From the NCBI GenBank assembly GCA_001805965.1, contig MHHG01000068.1:5535-44512 (forward strand): a stretch of 38,978 nucleotides of DNA, read 5' to 3'. Positions within the stretch are counted from its first letter, which is position 1. Every line of letters starts with the position of its first letter. This DNA is from Omnitrophica WOR_2 bacterium RIFOXYA2_FULL_38_17 (GTDB lineage: Bacteria; Omnitrophota; Gorgyraeia; Zapsychrales; Zapsychraceae). The translations under genes and the position numbers were made by a program. The notes below the pieces were generated by a model. It was not told the DNA's origin. It saw only the letters and a list, made by a program, of their open reading frames with translations, and did not search any database. Positions 8,284 through 21,830 of this stretch are shown piece by piece.

Positions 8284-11200
8284 TCATAAAACACCCTTGA
8301 CAGTTGAATGGTGCGTTATCTTTTCTGTTATATCGTCGATTATCGCATAAATACACGGAATGACGACCAGCGTCAATCCGGTAGCAAAGAACAACCCCCA
8401 AGTGATAGCAAGACCCATAGGTTTTAAGAAAGGGTCACCTCCGCCGATACCATACGCAACTGAAAGAAGGCCCCCAATTGTCGTAATAGTCGTCATTAGC
8501 ACTGGCCTCAAGCGTGTTTGACATGCCTCTATTATAGAATCAAATCGAGGCTTACCTGACTTTCTTAAATGGTTAACAAAATCAACCAATACAACTGAAT
8601 CATTAACAACAATACCTGTTAAACCAACGGCGCCCATTAAAGCAAAAAAACTTAATGGCCTGCCGTGTACCATAAAAGCAATTACTATACCAAGAAAACC
8701 AAATGGGATTGCGGTCATAACAATAAGAGGCTGGACCATTGAACCAAATATTGCTGTCAGGATAACAAATATCAGGAATAAAGCCACAAAAAACGAGAAC
8801 AAGAGATTCCGCTGGGTCTCCTTCTGGTCTTCATATTCTCCTCCAAACTTTAATGTGTAACCCATATATTCCTGAGAGATATTGTTAAATTCCCTTTTCA
8901 GGGTTTGATTTACGCTGAATGATGTTGATTTTTCCCCATCAACATCTGCCGTAACCCAGACAACTCTTTTTCCGTCTAAATGAGTTAATGCGTAAAGACC
9001 TGACACTTCATTTATAGTTGCAACAGATTTAAGAGGAACGATATTTCCCAGCTTATTCTGAATAAGTATCTTTTCAAAATCCTTTATGCTGCTTCTATAT
9101 TCTTTTGGAAAGCGGACTAACACCTCTATTTCATCTTCCGCCTTAAGAGGCTTGACTGTTGTTGCTACCCCGCCTTTAAATGCATACCTTACTGTTGTGG
9201 CAATATCATCTACCGTAATGAAATATTGTTTTGCCTTCTCTTCATCTACGATTATCCTAAGTTCTTTTTTGCCAAGCTCATAATTAGAGCTCACGTCTGA
9301 AACGCCTTCAATTGAATTGGCATATTTTATTATCTTTTCAGATATTTCATTTAACTTTTCATATTTCTCTCCCTTTACCCCAATTTCAACAGCTCGTCCC
9401 GTCGGAGGGCCTTCTTTAGGCTTATAAAAGTAAAGCTTATCAAATCCTCCTATTTTCTTGAGCCCTTCTCGCATTTCATCAATGATGACCTTCGCATCAC
9501 GTTCTCTTGTCTGCATAGGCGTTAAGAACACTGTGACCTGTGCAAGATGGGAGCCATTTTTAGAATTTGGGTCAAAACCCATCTCCTGAGAGATGCTACC
9601 TATATATGTTCTGAATGATTCCAGCTCATCTTTTCTCATTGACCTAACAAATTCTTCAACTGGCATCATCAGCTCTTCCATATGCTCAAGAGAAGTCCCC
9701 TTAGGCGCTTCTGCGCGAATATAAAAATCCTCTATCCCTTCACCGGAGAAAAGAATGACTTTTATTTTGTATACAAAAACAGCAAAGATAATTGTCCCGA
9801 TAAAGCCCATTGTCAAAAAAGTCATAACTTTGTACTTATGTTTTAAAGCTTTCATAATAACTTTCTTATAAAATAATTTAAGGGCTTTAAACCACTTTTT
9901 TTCCTCTTTTGGCTTATATTGAACTTTTTTTCTCCTATTATTGAAACTAATAAAATCTGCTAAATGGCACGGCAGGATCAAAAATGCCTCTATAAGAGAT
10001 GCTCCTAATGCTAGTATAACGACTATAGGTATCTCCCTAATAAATTTCCCCATAATATCAGGAATGAATAATATTGGGCCAAACGCAGCAAAAGTTGTAA
10101 GAATCGTAGCAGTAACAGGGGCAACCACTTCATTTGTTCCCTGTACAGCCGCTTGCCTTGGTTCCATTCCATTCTCAATATGCCTATATACATTCTCAGA
10201 AACAATAATTCCGTCATCAACGAGCATTCCTAAAACCAGAATGAGCCCTAACATTGATACAAGATTTATACTTGACCCCATTGCGTTCATTGCAAAGAAA
10301 GTCACGAATAAAGCGATCGGTATACCCATAGCTGTTGCCAAGGCAGGAATCGGGTCCAGGAATAAGAACAGGATCAAGCAAACCAAAATAAAACCGATCA
10401 AACCGTTATTTTTCAATACCCCGAGGCGTCTTTTAACATAGAACGAAAAATCGTTGGCGACTGTAACGCTAATATTTTCAGGAAGGGTCTTTTTAAATTG
10501 ATCTAAAACAGCTTTAACTTTCCCTACAACCTTGATAATATCTCCTGATTCATTTTTTACGACGACCATACCAAGAGCCCGCTCACCATTGGTCTTTGCG
10601 ATGAACTGCATATCTTCATAAGTTTTTACGACCTTGGCGACATCCTTCACCTTCAGCCAATTTCCTGCATCATTTGCCCGTATAATAACATTCTCGATCT
10701 CATCAGCAGTACTGAATTCACCAGTGGTCCTAATATTAAATTCATGGGTTGATGTTTTTAGATTCCCTCCAGGAAGGGTAATATTCTTTGATCTTAGTGC
10801 CTGCATTATCTCATTAAGGGAGACATGGTACTCTTTCAGTTTGTCAGGATCGACCTCAACCTGGAATTCTTCATCAAGCCAACCTAATCTATTAATATTT
10901 GAAACACCGTTTATATCTAAAATAATATCTTCAAGTGCTTCCGCATAATTTCTTTTTTCTTCATCTGATGTTGGCCCTGAAATAGATATCTCCAGAACAG
11001 GAAATTCATTACTTTTCAACTCAAATACTACTGGTTCATCTTTTACACCGTCGGGAAGATTTTTAACACGATCAACTGCTCGTTCAATATCATCTACAAC
11101 CTGGTTCTTATCGCTTGCCTTAGGATCAATGGTTATCCCGATCTCAGATAAGCTTTCTTCCGATTTTGAAGTTATTTCTTTTATTCCGCTGATACCTTTA

Positions 11201-11412
11201 ATTTCTTTTTCAATAGGTATTGTGACGAATTTTTCAACATCTTCAGCTGGGGCACCGGGATAAGCGGTAGTGATAGTAACAATATCGTAATTAACAGAAG
11301 GAAAGGCTTCTTTCCTTAAATTTAACATAGCAAAAATACCTACACCAACTATAAGAACGGACAATAAATTTATAAGAGTTGAATTCTTTACCGAAAATTC
11401 CGCAAGCCTCAT
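8284..11412 (-). CDS. RND-family efflux permease (AcrB/CzcA-like inner-membrane pump)
   Basis: Proton-driven inner-membrane exporter of 1042 residues, full length for the family. It has the usual duplicated topology: an N-terminal helix (about 12-31), a porter/docking region, a helix bundle from about 335, then the same again. The proton-relay helix LGMLVDDGIIVSEN carries Asp399 and Asp400, and the second half has VGLTGIVVNDSVVLVDF. It lies 66 bases after the TolC-like gene with a good ribosome site. No periplasmic adaptor gene is present. The closest group looks like the heavy-metal/multidrug HAE-type RND pumps; substrate is not predictable. Confidence 0.95.
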   Translation of the reverse strand: MRLAEFSVKNSTLINLLSVLIVGVGIFAMLNLRKEAFPSVNYDIVTITTAYPGAPAEDVEKFVTIPIEKEIKGISGIKEITSKSEESLSEIGITIDPKASDKNQVVDDIERAVDRVKNLPDGVKDEPVVFELKSNEFPVLEISISGPTSDEEKRNYAEALEDIILDINGVSNINRLGWLDEEFQVEVDPDKLKEYHVSLNEIMQALRSKNITLPGGNLKTSTHEFNIRTTGEFSTADEIENVIIRANDAGNWLKVKDVAKVVKTYEDMQFIAKTNGERALGMVVVKNESGDIIKVVGKVKAVLDQFKKTLPENISVTVANDFSFYVKRRLGVLKNNGLIGFILVCLILFLFLDPIPALATAMGIPIALFVTFFAMNAMGSSINLVSMLGLILVLGMLVDDGIIVSENVYRHIENGMEPRQAAVQGTNEVVAPVTATILTTFAAFGPILFIPDIMGKFIREIPIVVILALGASLIEAFLILPCHLADFISFNNRRKKVQYKPKEEKKWFKALKLFYKKVIMKALKHKYKVMTFLTMGFIGTIIFAVFVYKIKVILFSGEGIEDFYIRAEAPKGTSLEHMEELMMPVEEFVRSMRKDELESFRTYIGSISQEMGFDPNSKNGSHLAQVTVFLTPMQTRERDAKVIIDEMREGLKKIGGFDKLYFYKPKEGPPTGRAVEIGVKGEKYEKLNEISEKIIKYANSIEGVSDVSSNYELGKKELRIIVDEEKAKQYFITVDDIATTVRYAFKGGVATTVKPLKAEDEIEVLVRFPKEYRSSIKDFEKILIQNKLGNIVPLKSVATINEVSGLYALTHLDGKRVVWVTADVDGEKSTSFSVNQTLKREFNNISQEYMGYTLKFGGEYEDQKETQRNLLFSFFVALFLIFVILTAIFGSMVQPLIVMTAIPFGFLGIVIAFMVHGRPLSFFALMGAVGLTGIVVNDSVVLVDFVNHLRKSGKPRFDSIIEACQTRLRPVLMTTITTIGGLLSVAYGIGGGDPFLKPMGLAITWGLFFATGLTLVVIPCIYAIIDDITEKITHHSTVKGVL

Positions 11413-11478
11413 TTAATACTTCCTTTCCCCTTAATGTTCTTTTTGTTATCTAAGATCAAAACAGTCACTGCAGATATG

Positions 11479-12939
11479 CTATTCATCCAAATAATTCTCT
11501 AAGATCGTACCTTTTTTTAATTCCAGGTTTATCAATGATATATTATATTGGTATCTGGATTGTAATTCCTGGTTCCTTGCCTGAATGAGATCTTCCTGAA
11601 ATCTTATTAAAGTATCAGTATCTGACCTTCCATAATTAAACCTTTTTCCCTCTGCCTCTAATTTTTGGGCCTGAAGGTCTGCGATCTCTTTATCGCTTTG
11701 CGCAACTTGCGCATAAACATTACAATCTCTGACCTGATCTTTTATACTTATAGCAATTTTCCTCTCAAGAAGTTTTAATGAAACTATCGCTTTTGCCTTG
11801 CTGAGCTCAGCAGCCTTTAATTGCGCCTTTGCCTCTCTATTGCCAAGAGGCATTTTAACTGTTAAATTGACGGAGACATCAGGGTCATCGTTCTCAAATA
11901 TGTTTTCAGCTGCTTCCTGTATATGCCCTCCAATACCATTTCTATTCAGAGAAGCAACCAGATTTATTTCTGGCCAGATATTATTTTTCTTCATTAGGAT
12001 CTTTATATCTTTTGATTCAATGTCCTTTTTTTCTCTTTTATAATCACGCCTTTTATTAAAAGCTACAGCTAATTCCTGGCCCAGATCATTTTTATTCCTA
12101 TTTAGTTCAAGTTTATCAATTGGGTTGATCTCAGTTTCATCATCATCTATATTCAACATAAGCTTGATAACATTCTCTTTGCTTTTTACCAGATTAACCG
12201 CCAAATCAAGCTCACTCTTCCTTTTTCTATAATTTGCCTCTGAAGCGATAGCTTCTGGTATTTCGACAAGGCCATCCTTGAGCTTTTCTTGATGAATATC
12301 ATACAATGCCTTTGCCTGCTCAACCATTTCCTGCTGAATTCTCATTTTCTCTAAATTATAAACCAGGTCCCAATAAGCAGATTGAACAGAAGAAATGTCT
12401 GCCTCGATTTTTTCAAGGGAAGTAAATTCAGCCTTCTCTATTTCTATAAGTGAGATTTTTACAGACCCTCGATCCTGGATCCCAAGAAAATTCTTTCCGA
12501 GGTCCTGGTCAAGTGAAAACGAAATATCTGAAGTGAAGCTCTCATTCTGGCTTACAGTTGTTGCATCTGTCCAATTCCTGTTATTATCTAACCCTAGGCC
12601 TATTGTGGTTCCAGTTGGAAGCTTTTTAGAAATGCCCGCATTATAATCATCATCCCTGGTTTGAGTTCCATAAGCTGCTGAACTCTGTGCGTTTTTATTA
12701 TTTCTGTACTTAACTTCTGCATCAAAAATAGTGTCATAAATTGACTCCGATATATCCTTATCTGTTTTAGCGATCATTGCATCATATCTTGCTATTTGAA
12801 CATCAAAGTTGTTTTTGATAGCAAGCTTAGTTGCCTCATCCAGAGTGATATTATTTTGCTTTGAATTCTGCGCATATGACAAGTCTGAAGCTAATGTGAC
12901 TACCAAACATGTCGTCAAAGATAATATTATCTTGTTCAT
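11479..12939 (-). CDS. TolC-family outer-membrane efflux protein
   Basis: Forms the outer-membrane channel and periplasmic tunnel of a tripartite efflux system. From the ATG at 12939 (GGAG at 12950-12947, 7-base spacing) it has 486 residues and begins with a clear signal peptide, MNKIILSLTTCLVVTLASDLSYA. The ORF could extend to 12969, but that start has no ribosome site and spoils the signal peptide. The body shows two similar halves rich in long Lys/Glu-containing helices (for example the segment ending KAQLKAAELSKAKAIVSLK), as in TolC-type proteins. It sits between the MarR gene and the RND pump. Confidence 0.92.
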   Translation of the reverse strand: MNKIILSLTTCLVVTLASDLSYAQNSKQNNITLDEATKLAIKNNFDVQIARYDAMIAKTDKDISESIYDTIFDAEVKYRNNKNAQSSAAYGTQTRDDDYNAGISKKLPTGTTIGLGLDNNRNWTDATTVSQNESFTSDISFSLDQDLGKNFLGIQDRGSVKISLIEIEKAEFTSLEKIEADISSVQSAYWDLVYNLEKMRIQQEMVEQAKALYDIHQEKLKDGLVEIPEAIASEANYRKRKSELDLAVNLVKSKENVIKLMLNIDDDETEINPIDKLELNRNKNDLGQELAVAFNKRRDYKREKKDIESKDIKILMKKNNIWPEINLVASLNRNGIGGHIQEAAENIFENDDPDVSVNLTVKMPLGNREAKAQLKAAELSKAKAIVSLKLLERKIAISIKDQVRDCNVYAQVAQSDKEIADLQAQKLEAEGKRFNYGRSDTDTLIRFQEDLIQARNQELQSRYQYNISLINLELKKGTILENYLDE

Positions 12940-12972
12940 TGAAATTCTCCTGTTAATATTTTTTATCATTTA

Positions 12973-13437
12973 TTAAACACCTTGCATCTTTTTTATTATT
13001 CTTAAATATTCTTCTTGCTCGGAATTGTTCAGATTGCCAAGAAACAATTTCCATCTGTCTTTTAAAGTTTCCCGTAATTGCTTGGTGATCTTTTGGCCCT
13101 TATTAGTCAAAACTATGTTTATCGCCCTTCTGTCCTCTTTGTCCGGAATTCTCTTAGCATAACCGGATTTCTCCAACCTATCTACAATACCTGTTACTGT
13201 TGGGGCTGATATATTTAATTCCTCACGTAAATCAGAAAACCTGCATGGGCCTTTATCATCCAGCGCGATCAATGAAAACAATTGTGCCTGCGGGATTTCA
13301 ACGTGCTGAATAAATTCATGTAAAAGCCTTCGAGCAACCTTAGGCATTATGACTGATAATTCTTGTGCAATCTCTGATTTTCTATTCATTATTTTATTAT
13401 TTGTGTTTTGAACCTTATTAAAATTACTACGATTCAT
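12973..13437 (-). CDS. MarR-family transcriptional regulator
   Basis: Winged-helix repressor, probably of this efflux operon. Core features are ALDDKGPCRFSDLREEL, the recognition helix region SAPTVTGIVDRLEKSGY and the wing IPDKEDRRAINIVLTNKG. The first ATG (13437) overlaps the upstream gene by 11 bases and gives 154 residues; an internal ATG at 13389 would give 138 residues, equally typical, and neither has a clear ribosome site. A palindrome in the operon promoter (14214-14228) is a natural candidate operator, so autoregulation is likely. Confidence 0.93.
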   Translation of the reverse strand: MNRSNFNKVQNTNNKIMNRKSEIAQELSVIMPKVARRLLHEFIQHVEIPQAQLFSLIALDDKGPCRFSDLREELNISAPTVTGIVDRLEKSGYAKRIPDKEDRRAINIVLTNKGQKITKQLRETLKDRWKLFLGNLNNSEQEEYLRIIKKMQGV

Positions 13438-14123
13438 AAGACTTAAGGATCATTATCTTCTGCCAGACTTTTCGTGATAAACCTGTGGCCAATACTTCAA
13501 TTTCATTTCCTGCAGTAACAACAACTGGGTCAGTAAAATCCTGAACATACAATGCTGAAATTTTTGCAAGCATAGATAATAACTCGCTACAAAAGTCCAA
13601 ATACCTGTTTAATTCAAATGCAGTCATTTTACGTTGTGGTGATGACAAAGTGCAATTTTCACCATTTAATACACCTTGAGGGTCTTTAGTCAATTGCTGC
13701 ATATCAATTACATGCGCAAAAAACTCTTAATTCATTCATCAAATCCACCATTCTGCTTCTTTTAACCCTATTTTCAACTGTCGCCAAAAATAAAATTGCC
13801 GCGCCAATCAGAACAATATCATTTATACCAGATTCAAGCACATGAACAAATTCTACGATTCCCATATTAGTAGACTCAACTTTTACGGATGGCAATGCCA
13901 AAACAAACGCTGCTATAATCACAGTTATTATTAATCCAATTGCTATCCTCAAAATGATATTAGGACGGCCGACCATTAGAGATCTCTCGTGGGCCTCTTT
14001 CCCTATATTAGTCATTTCAATACTAATCTTAGCTAGCCCTGATTCAGGGAACCGCTCCTTTATTCTTCTTGTAAGAATCTCAAGCGTTTCTATTACTTTC
14101 TCGGCATTTAACTTTCTATACAT
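13427..14123 (-). pseudogene. Conserved membrane protein broken by a frameshift in a T6 run
   Basis: Two adjacent reading frames, 13704-14123 (139 residues) and 13427-13702 (91 residues), belong to one protein. The first ends ...MNELRVF then reads out of frame; dropping one T from the six-T run (A6 at 13718-13723 on the plus strand) gives RVFAHVIDMQQLTKDP and joins the frames into 231 residues. The N-terminal part has two transmembrane helices (about residues 56-80 and 98-116); the C-terminal part has the conserved-looking MTAFELNRYLDFCSELLSMLAKISALYVQDF and a LSRKVWQKIMIL end. It is the first gene of the efflux operon. It could be an assembly indel, a true pseudogene or slippage-dependent expression. 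The function of the family is unknown to me. Confidence 0.82.
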
Positions 14124-14213
14124 TCCAAACCTTGTTTTTCAGTAAAGATCTTGTATTTTTTTCAAAAAAATAACATCTCTCAGACAAACGCTACAAGCTA
14201 TTTCATTTATTTG

Positions 14214-14255
14214 TTTAGCTTGGCTAAATATTAGCATATCAAACCATTTTGTCAA
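14214..14255 (-). promoter_or_regulatory. Promoter and palindromic operator of the efflux operon
   Basis: On the minus strand there is a consensus -35 TTGACA (14255-14250), a 16-base spacer and -10 TAATAT (14233-14228). A perfect inverted repeat TTTAGC-TTG-GCTAAA at 14214-14228 touches the -10 box, where a bound MarR dimer would block polymerase. The start codon of the first operon gene is about 90 bases further on. The link to the operon's MarR protein is inference from position. Confidence 0.72.
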
Positions 14256-14290
14256 ATATAATTTTTCAAATTTTTATAAAAACATTGCAT

Positions 14291-14330
14291 AAAAAAACCT
14301 TCTGAATCATTTAAGATCCAGAAGGTTTTA
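14291..14330 (-). terminator. Rho-independent terminator of the rRNA operon
   Basis: An 11-bp perfect stem, AAAACCTTCTG against CAGAAGGTTTT (14319-14329 with 14294-14304 on the minus strand), is followed by a run of seven T on the minus strand. It lies just downstream of the 5S gene. Confidence 0.9.
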
Positions 14331-14339
14331 TAAATTAAT

Positions 14340-14454
14340 CCGGTAATGTTCTACTCTCCCGGCCCCTTGCGAGACAAGTACCATCGACCTTATAAGGATT
14401 AACTGCCGTATTCGGAATGGGAACGGGTGTTGTCCTTACAGTAAAATTACCGGA
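14340..14454 (-). rRNA. rrf: 5S ribosomal RNA
   Basis: About 115 bases. On the minus strand the ends CCGGTAAT and ATTACCGG pair as helix I, and the conserved core CCCGTTCCCATTCCGAA (loop B region) and GGGAGAGTAG near the 3' end are present. It is the last gene of the rRNA operon, about 200 bases after the 23S gene. Ends are set by the helix I pairing and are approximate. Confidence 0.95.
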
Positions 14455-14652
14455 AATTTCTTTAATAACTTCATCCAGAATATTTCCTGGAAAACTAATA
14501 TTTCTAGTGAAAATTAGCTTCACGAAAATTCCTAACAATTATGTGAAATAGAAATGGAAAAAAGTACAGCTTTTTTTAAAAAGTAATCAGTATTAAGCAG
14601 TAAATTACACAAGTTTTGTGTAAATACTATTTAATCCTTAATTCTTTAATAA

Positions 14653-17613
<2,961 letters not shown>

Positions 17614-17846
17614 AATATTTAATTAAAGACAGTTATTTTCTGTCTATATTTGAAATTGTAATTTCCGCTTTCCAACAAAAAGACCCTTTTAGGTCTATTG
17701 TCTTCTCTATTTCACATAATTGTCAAAGATCAGTTAAGTTGACTCAAAAAGAATCAACCTGATGAGACTTTTGCTCATCTAAATCTATATTTTTAATCTT
17801 ATTATCATTCTAATCTAATTTTAGAAGCTTTAAATACAAATATTTG
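17614..17846 (-). other. tRNA-Ala to 23S spacer with boxA
   Basis: Non-coding spacer of 233 bases. It contains the boxA antitermination element TGATCTTTGACA on the minus strand (17732-17721) and short hairpins such as GATGAG/CTCATC near 17760-17780 and AGACC/GGTCT near 17681-17698, which probably serve processing of the 23S precursor. No gene is seen. Confidence 0.7.
17721..17732 (-). promoter_or_regulatory. boxA antitermination element upstream of 23S
   Basis: TGATCTTTGACA on the minus strand, close to the bacterial boxA consensus. An identical 12-mer occurs in the 16S leader (20012-20001). The duplication at the two classical positions supports a NusB/S10-dependent antitermination system. 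Confidence 0.7.
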
Positions 17847-17919
17847 TGGAGCTGAGGAGGATCGAACTCCTGACCCCCTGCTTGCAAAGCAGGTGCTCTC
17901 CCAGCTGAGCTACAGCCCC
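17847..17919 (-). tRNA. tRNA-Ala (anticodon UGC)
   Basis: A 73-base cloverleaf on the minus strand. Acceptor stem GGGGCTG pairs with CAGCTCC; D arm GCTCAGCTGGGAGAGC; anticodon loop with TGC in CTGCTTTGCAAGCAG; T arm with GTTCGATC. The 3' CCA is not encoded (A then CAA). It occupies the usual place between 16S and 23S, after tRNA-Ile. Confidence 0.97.
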
Positions 17920-17997
17920 ATAAATAGTATAAAGTTTTAGCAGTTTACGATAGAAAATTCTGTAATTTCCTATTCGATATCCACTTAGCACTAATTA

Positions 17998-18074
17998 TGG
18001 TGGGCCCGAGAGGATTCGAACCGCTGACCCCCGCGTTATCAGCACGGTGCTCTAACCACCTGAGCTACGGGCCC
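17998..18074 (-). tRNA. tRNA-Ile (anticodon GAU)
   Basis: A 77-base gene including an encoded 3' CCA. Acceptor stem GGGCCCG pairs with CGGGCCC; D arm GCTCAGGTGGTTAGAGC; anticodon loop CTGATAAC carries GAT; T arm GTTCGAATC. It lies between the 16S gene and tRNA-Ala, the standard spacer order. Confidence 0.97.
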
Positions 18075-18330
18075 AGAAGATCAGCGATCAGAGATTAGAT
18101 TATTGTAAGGAATCTACCTTCACAATAATCTAATCACCATCCGCTTTAATATTATTTAGCCAAACCATTTCAGAGAATCTGAAATGACTTATTTTTAGAC
18201 GCAATTTCTTACGTCCCCACATCAACTCGTGAGATTACATTATAAAAATGAAATTAATCATTCTTACAACCATAAACATGTACCGTATTTATGGATTTTT
18301 CTTTCCTCATTCATCATAAGATAAATTTAG

Positions 18331-19919
<1,589 letters not shown>

Positions 19920-20000
19920 TGTTTGGCTTAAAGTATTTTTTGGCTTCTTTAGATTTATCTTTTTAACTGTAATGGATAATTAAAAAGATTGATAATAAGA

Positions 20001-20012
20001 TGTCAAAGATCA
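20001..20012 (-). promoter_or_regulatory. boxA antitermination element in the 16S leader
   Basis: TGATCTTTGACA on the minus strand, identical to the copy before 23S (17732-17721), about 80 bases ahead of the 16S 5' end and about 120 bases after the predicted promoter. Confidence 0.7.
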
Positions 20013-20134
20013 TTTTTTGTTTTGGCATAAAAAGATTCAATGTTTTGATTAACTGTTTTTCAACAGAACCAACGACAGAAACTCTTTAAAAACAACTTAA
20101 AAGGATACAATTTGAACCCCTTTAAGGTTTAAGA

Positions 20135-20190
20135 AAGATACCAAATAATCCACTAATTGTCAAGTGTTTTTATAAAGTATTTTTAAAAAC
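20135..20190 (-). promoter_or_regulatory. rRNA operon promoter with AT-rich UP-like region
   Basis: On the minus strand, -35 TTGACA (20163-20158), a 17-base spacer and -10 TATCTT (20140-20135), preceded by an A/T-only-rich stretch (about 20164-20205) resembling an UP element. It lies about 215 bases ahead of the mature 16S end, leaving room for the boxA leader. No second promoter is obvious. Confidence 0.75.
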
Positions 20191-20447
20191 TTTATTATTT
20201 TGAATGCAATCCTAAATGCCTTAAATTACCCAAAGTTACAATCGAAACAAAAGCTAATTCTCCTCGGAATAATTCAATTATTTAAATGAACAGATACGAA
20301 TAAAAGCCCAAAAGAAAATATACTATAATAAAAATATACTAAAAAATCAAATATTTTTTTAATATATATTTTAATTAATCCTCAATTATAAATAAATAGC
20401 AAAATAAGAAGTAAAAACAATTCAAAATTAACAGGAGTAAATTCACA
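20191..20447. other. AT-rich non-coding stretch before the rRNA promoter
   Basis: Together with the leader and promoter this belongs to a 528-base gap (19920-20447) without a gene. The sequence is very AT-rich. The one structure I see is CACACT-AAGC-AGTGTG at 20446-20461, a 6-bp hairpin spanning the amidohydrolase stop codon, but without a U tract on the minus strand. No terminator for the polyketide locus is convincing. Confidence 0.5.
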
Positions 20448-21356
20448 CTAAGCAGTGTGAAAAAGCGCAGATCTTAATATTGAAGACCTCTGATCATCAG
20501 TTATTTGAGCTTTCCGAATCACTTCAATTGACTTTTCTATATTTTGATTAGCAGGGTAATCGCTGCCAAACAATATATGGTCAGCATCTGCAACCTCAAG
20601 CATACAAGCTAAGGCTCCAGCCGATTTACAGCCACTTGAGTCAAAATAGAGATTTTGAAAATATTGACTTGGCAATTTTGTTAAATCTTTAACAAAATCA
20701 CGCCTTCTAAGCATTAAATACGTATTATCAAACCTTTCAGCAACAAATGGCAGAACCCCCCCGTAATGGGCAAATATAAGCTTTACATCGGCATATTTAA
20801 GCAGTTTACCGCTCATCATTAGTTTACCCAAGCTCATAGTAACATCAAAAACATACTCTAAAACAGGGCTCAATAAAGGGTCTTTAACCCTTTCCTCCCC
20901 GATCGGGCCGATTATCTGTGGATGCACATGCAGACACACATTATTTTTTGAAGCATACTCAAACACACAATCATACATCACATCATCTAAATACCTTCCA
21001 TTATAGCTAGATGCAACTGAAAGCACCTTCAACCCAAGGCCATCAATATGCTTTAATTCATCTATAATATCCTTTTCATTATCGCCAGGAATTATACCTG
21101 CTCCGATAAAGCGTAAATTATTTTCTTTTACAACCCTAGCAATCTCAGCATTGTATATTTTGCAAACATTTTTCCAACCATTCATTTTGATATGAGCATC
21201 ACTGGTAGGATATAGGAGAAGTGCTTTTTCTATCCCATTACTGTCCATTGCAGCCATCTGTCCATTAATATCTGACCAGGCAACCTTAAAAAAAGCAGTA
21301 TTTTGCGCCACTTCCTTAGGCATATAGTGACTATGACAATCAATAATATTATTCAT
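20448..21356 (-). CDS. Amidohydrolase 2 family metal-dependent hydrolase or decarboxylase
   Basis: TIM-barrel metalloenzyme of 302 residues from the ATG at 21356 (a TTG at 21368 would add four). The N-terminal metal site DCHSHYMP (His8, His10), LHVHPQ mid-protein, FAHYGG and the C-terminal FGSDYPAN aspartate mark the amidohydrolase 2 family, which includes ACMSD and gamma-resorcylate decarboxylase. Many members are non-oxidative decarboxylases of aromatic acids, which would suit an aromatic polyketide product; hydrolase activity is equally possible. It is the last gene of the biosynthetic block, 158 bases after the PC4-like gene, so membership of the cluster is likely but not proven. Confidence 0.88.
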   Translation of the reverse strand: MNNIIDCHSHYMPKEVAQNTAFFKVAWSDINGQMAAMDSNGIEKALLLYPTSDAHIKMNGWKNVCKIYNAEIARVVKENNLRFIGAGIIPGDNEKDIIDELKHIDGLGLKVLSVASSYNGRYLDDVMYDCVFEYASKNNVCLHVHPQIIGPIGEERVKDPLLSPVLEYVFDVTMSLGKLMMSGKLLKYADVKLIFAHYGGVLPFVAERFDNTYLMLRRRDFVKDLTKLPSQYFQNLYFDSSGCKSAGALACMLEVADADHILFGSDYPANQNIEKSIEVIRKAQITDDQRSSILRSALFHTA

Positions 21357-21514
21357 TTCGAAGTCCAACAGAAAAACAATTGCAGGTTTTAATAACTTAA
21401 AGATAAAATAAAAATAAAAGACAACCTAAATCTATTGTTAAAATCAAAACCAATTAAAATAAAACATAATAATTATAATAATTATTAGCTAAGTTGAATT
21501 GCGAATCTTAACTA

Positions 21515-21748
21515 TTAGGCTAATCCGTTTTCCCTAAGAACCTCTTCTGCCCTTGATAGAGCTTTTTTCAAATCATCAATTAGGTGAACGTTAATCGAAA
21601 CACCTTTTGCAGTTGGGACCATTTCTTCGGTACCTTGAGTCATTGTCCATGTTCTGATATCAATCAGATCATTTCCTTTAAACTCACGGATACCAACTCT
21701 GATCTCTTGGAATTTGTTTTTCTTGAATGTTGCTACCGTCTTGTCCAT
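21515..21748 (-). CDS. PC4/p15-like ssDNA-binding protein
   Basis: A 77-residue protein made of a single PC4-type domain: a beta-sheet segment KFQEIRVGIREFKGNDLIDIRTW, then VPTAKGVSINVHLIDDLKKALSRAEE. Bacterial homologues (YdbC type) bind single-stranded nucleic acid as dimers. It has a strong ribosome site (GGAGG) and lies 82 bases after the ketoreductase gene within the biosynthetic block. It may be a generic nucleic-acid-binding protein or a locus-specific regulator; the sequence does not decide. Confidence 0.85.
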   Translation of the reverse strand: MDKTVATFKKNKFQEIRVGIREFKGNDLIDIRTWTMTQGTEEMVPTAKGVSINVHLIDDLKKALSRAEEVLRENGLA

Positions 21749-21830
21749 TTAAATCTCCTCCCTGTTAATTTGCCAGCTATTAGCTGCATGTAAATTAATA
21801 CGACTGTAAAAAGCCATTTGACGCTCGAAA

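Noticed and set aside
9941..10441. A 166-codon plus-strand frame
   Set aside because: It is antisense to the RND pump, whose translation is fully conserved; composition follows the opposite strand and no ribosome site is seen.
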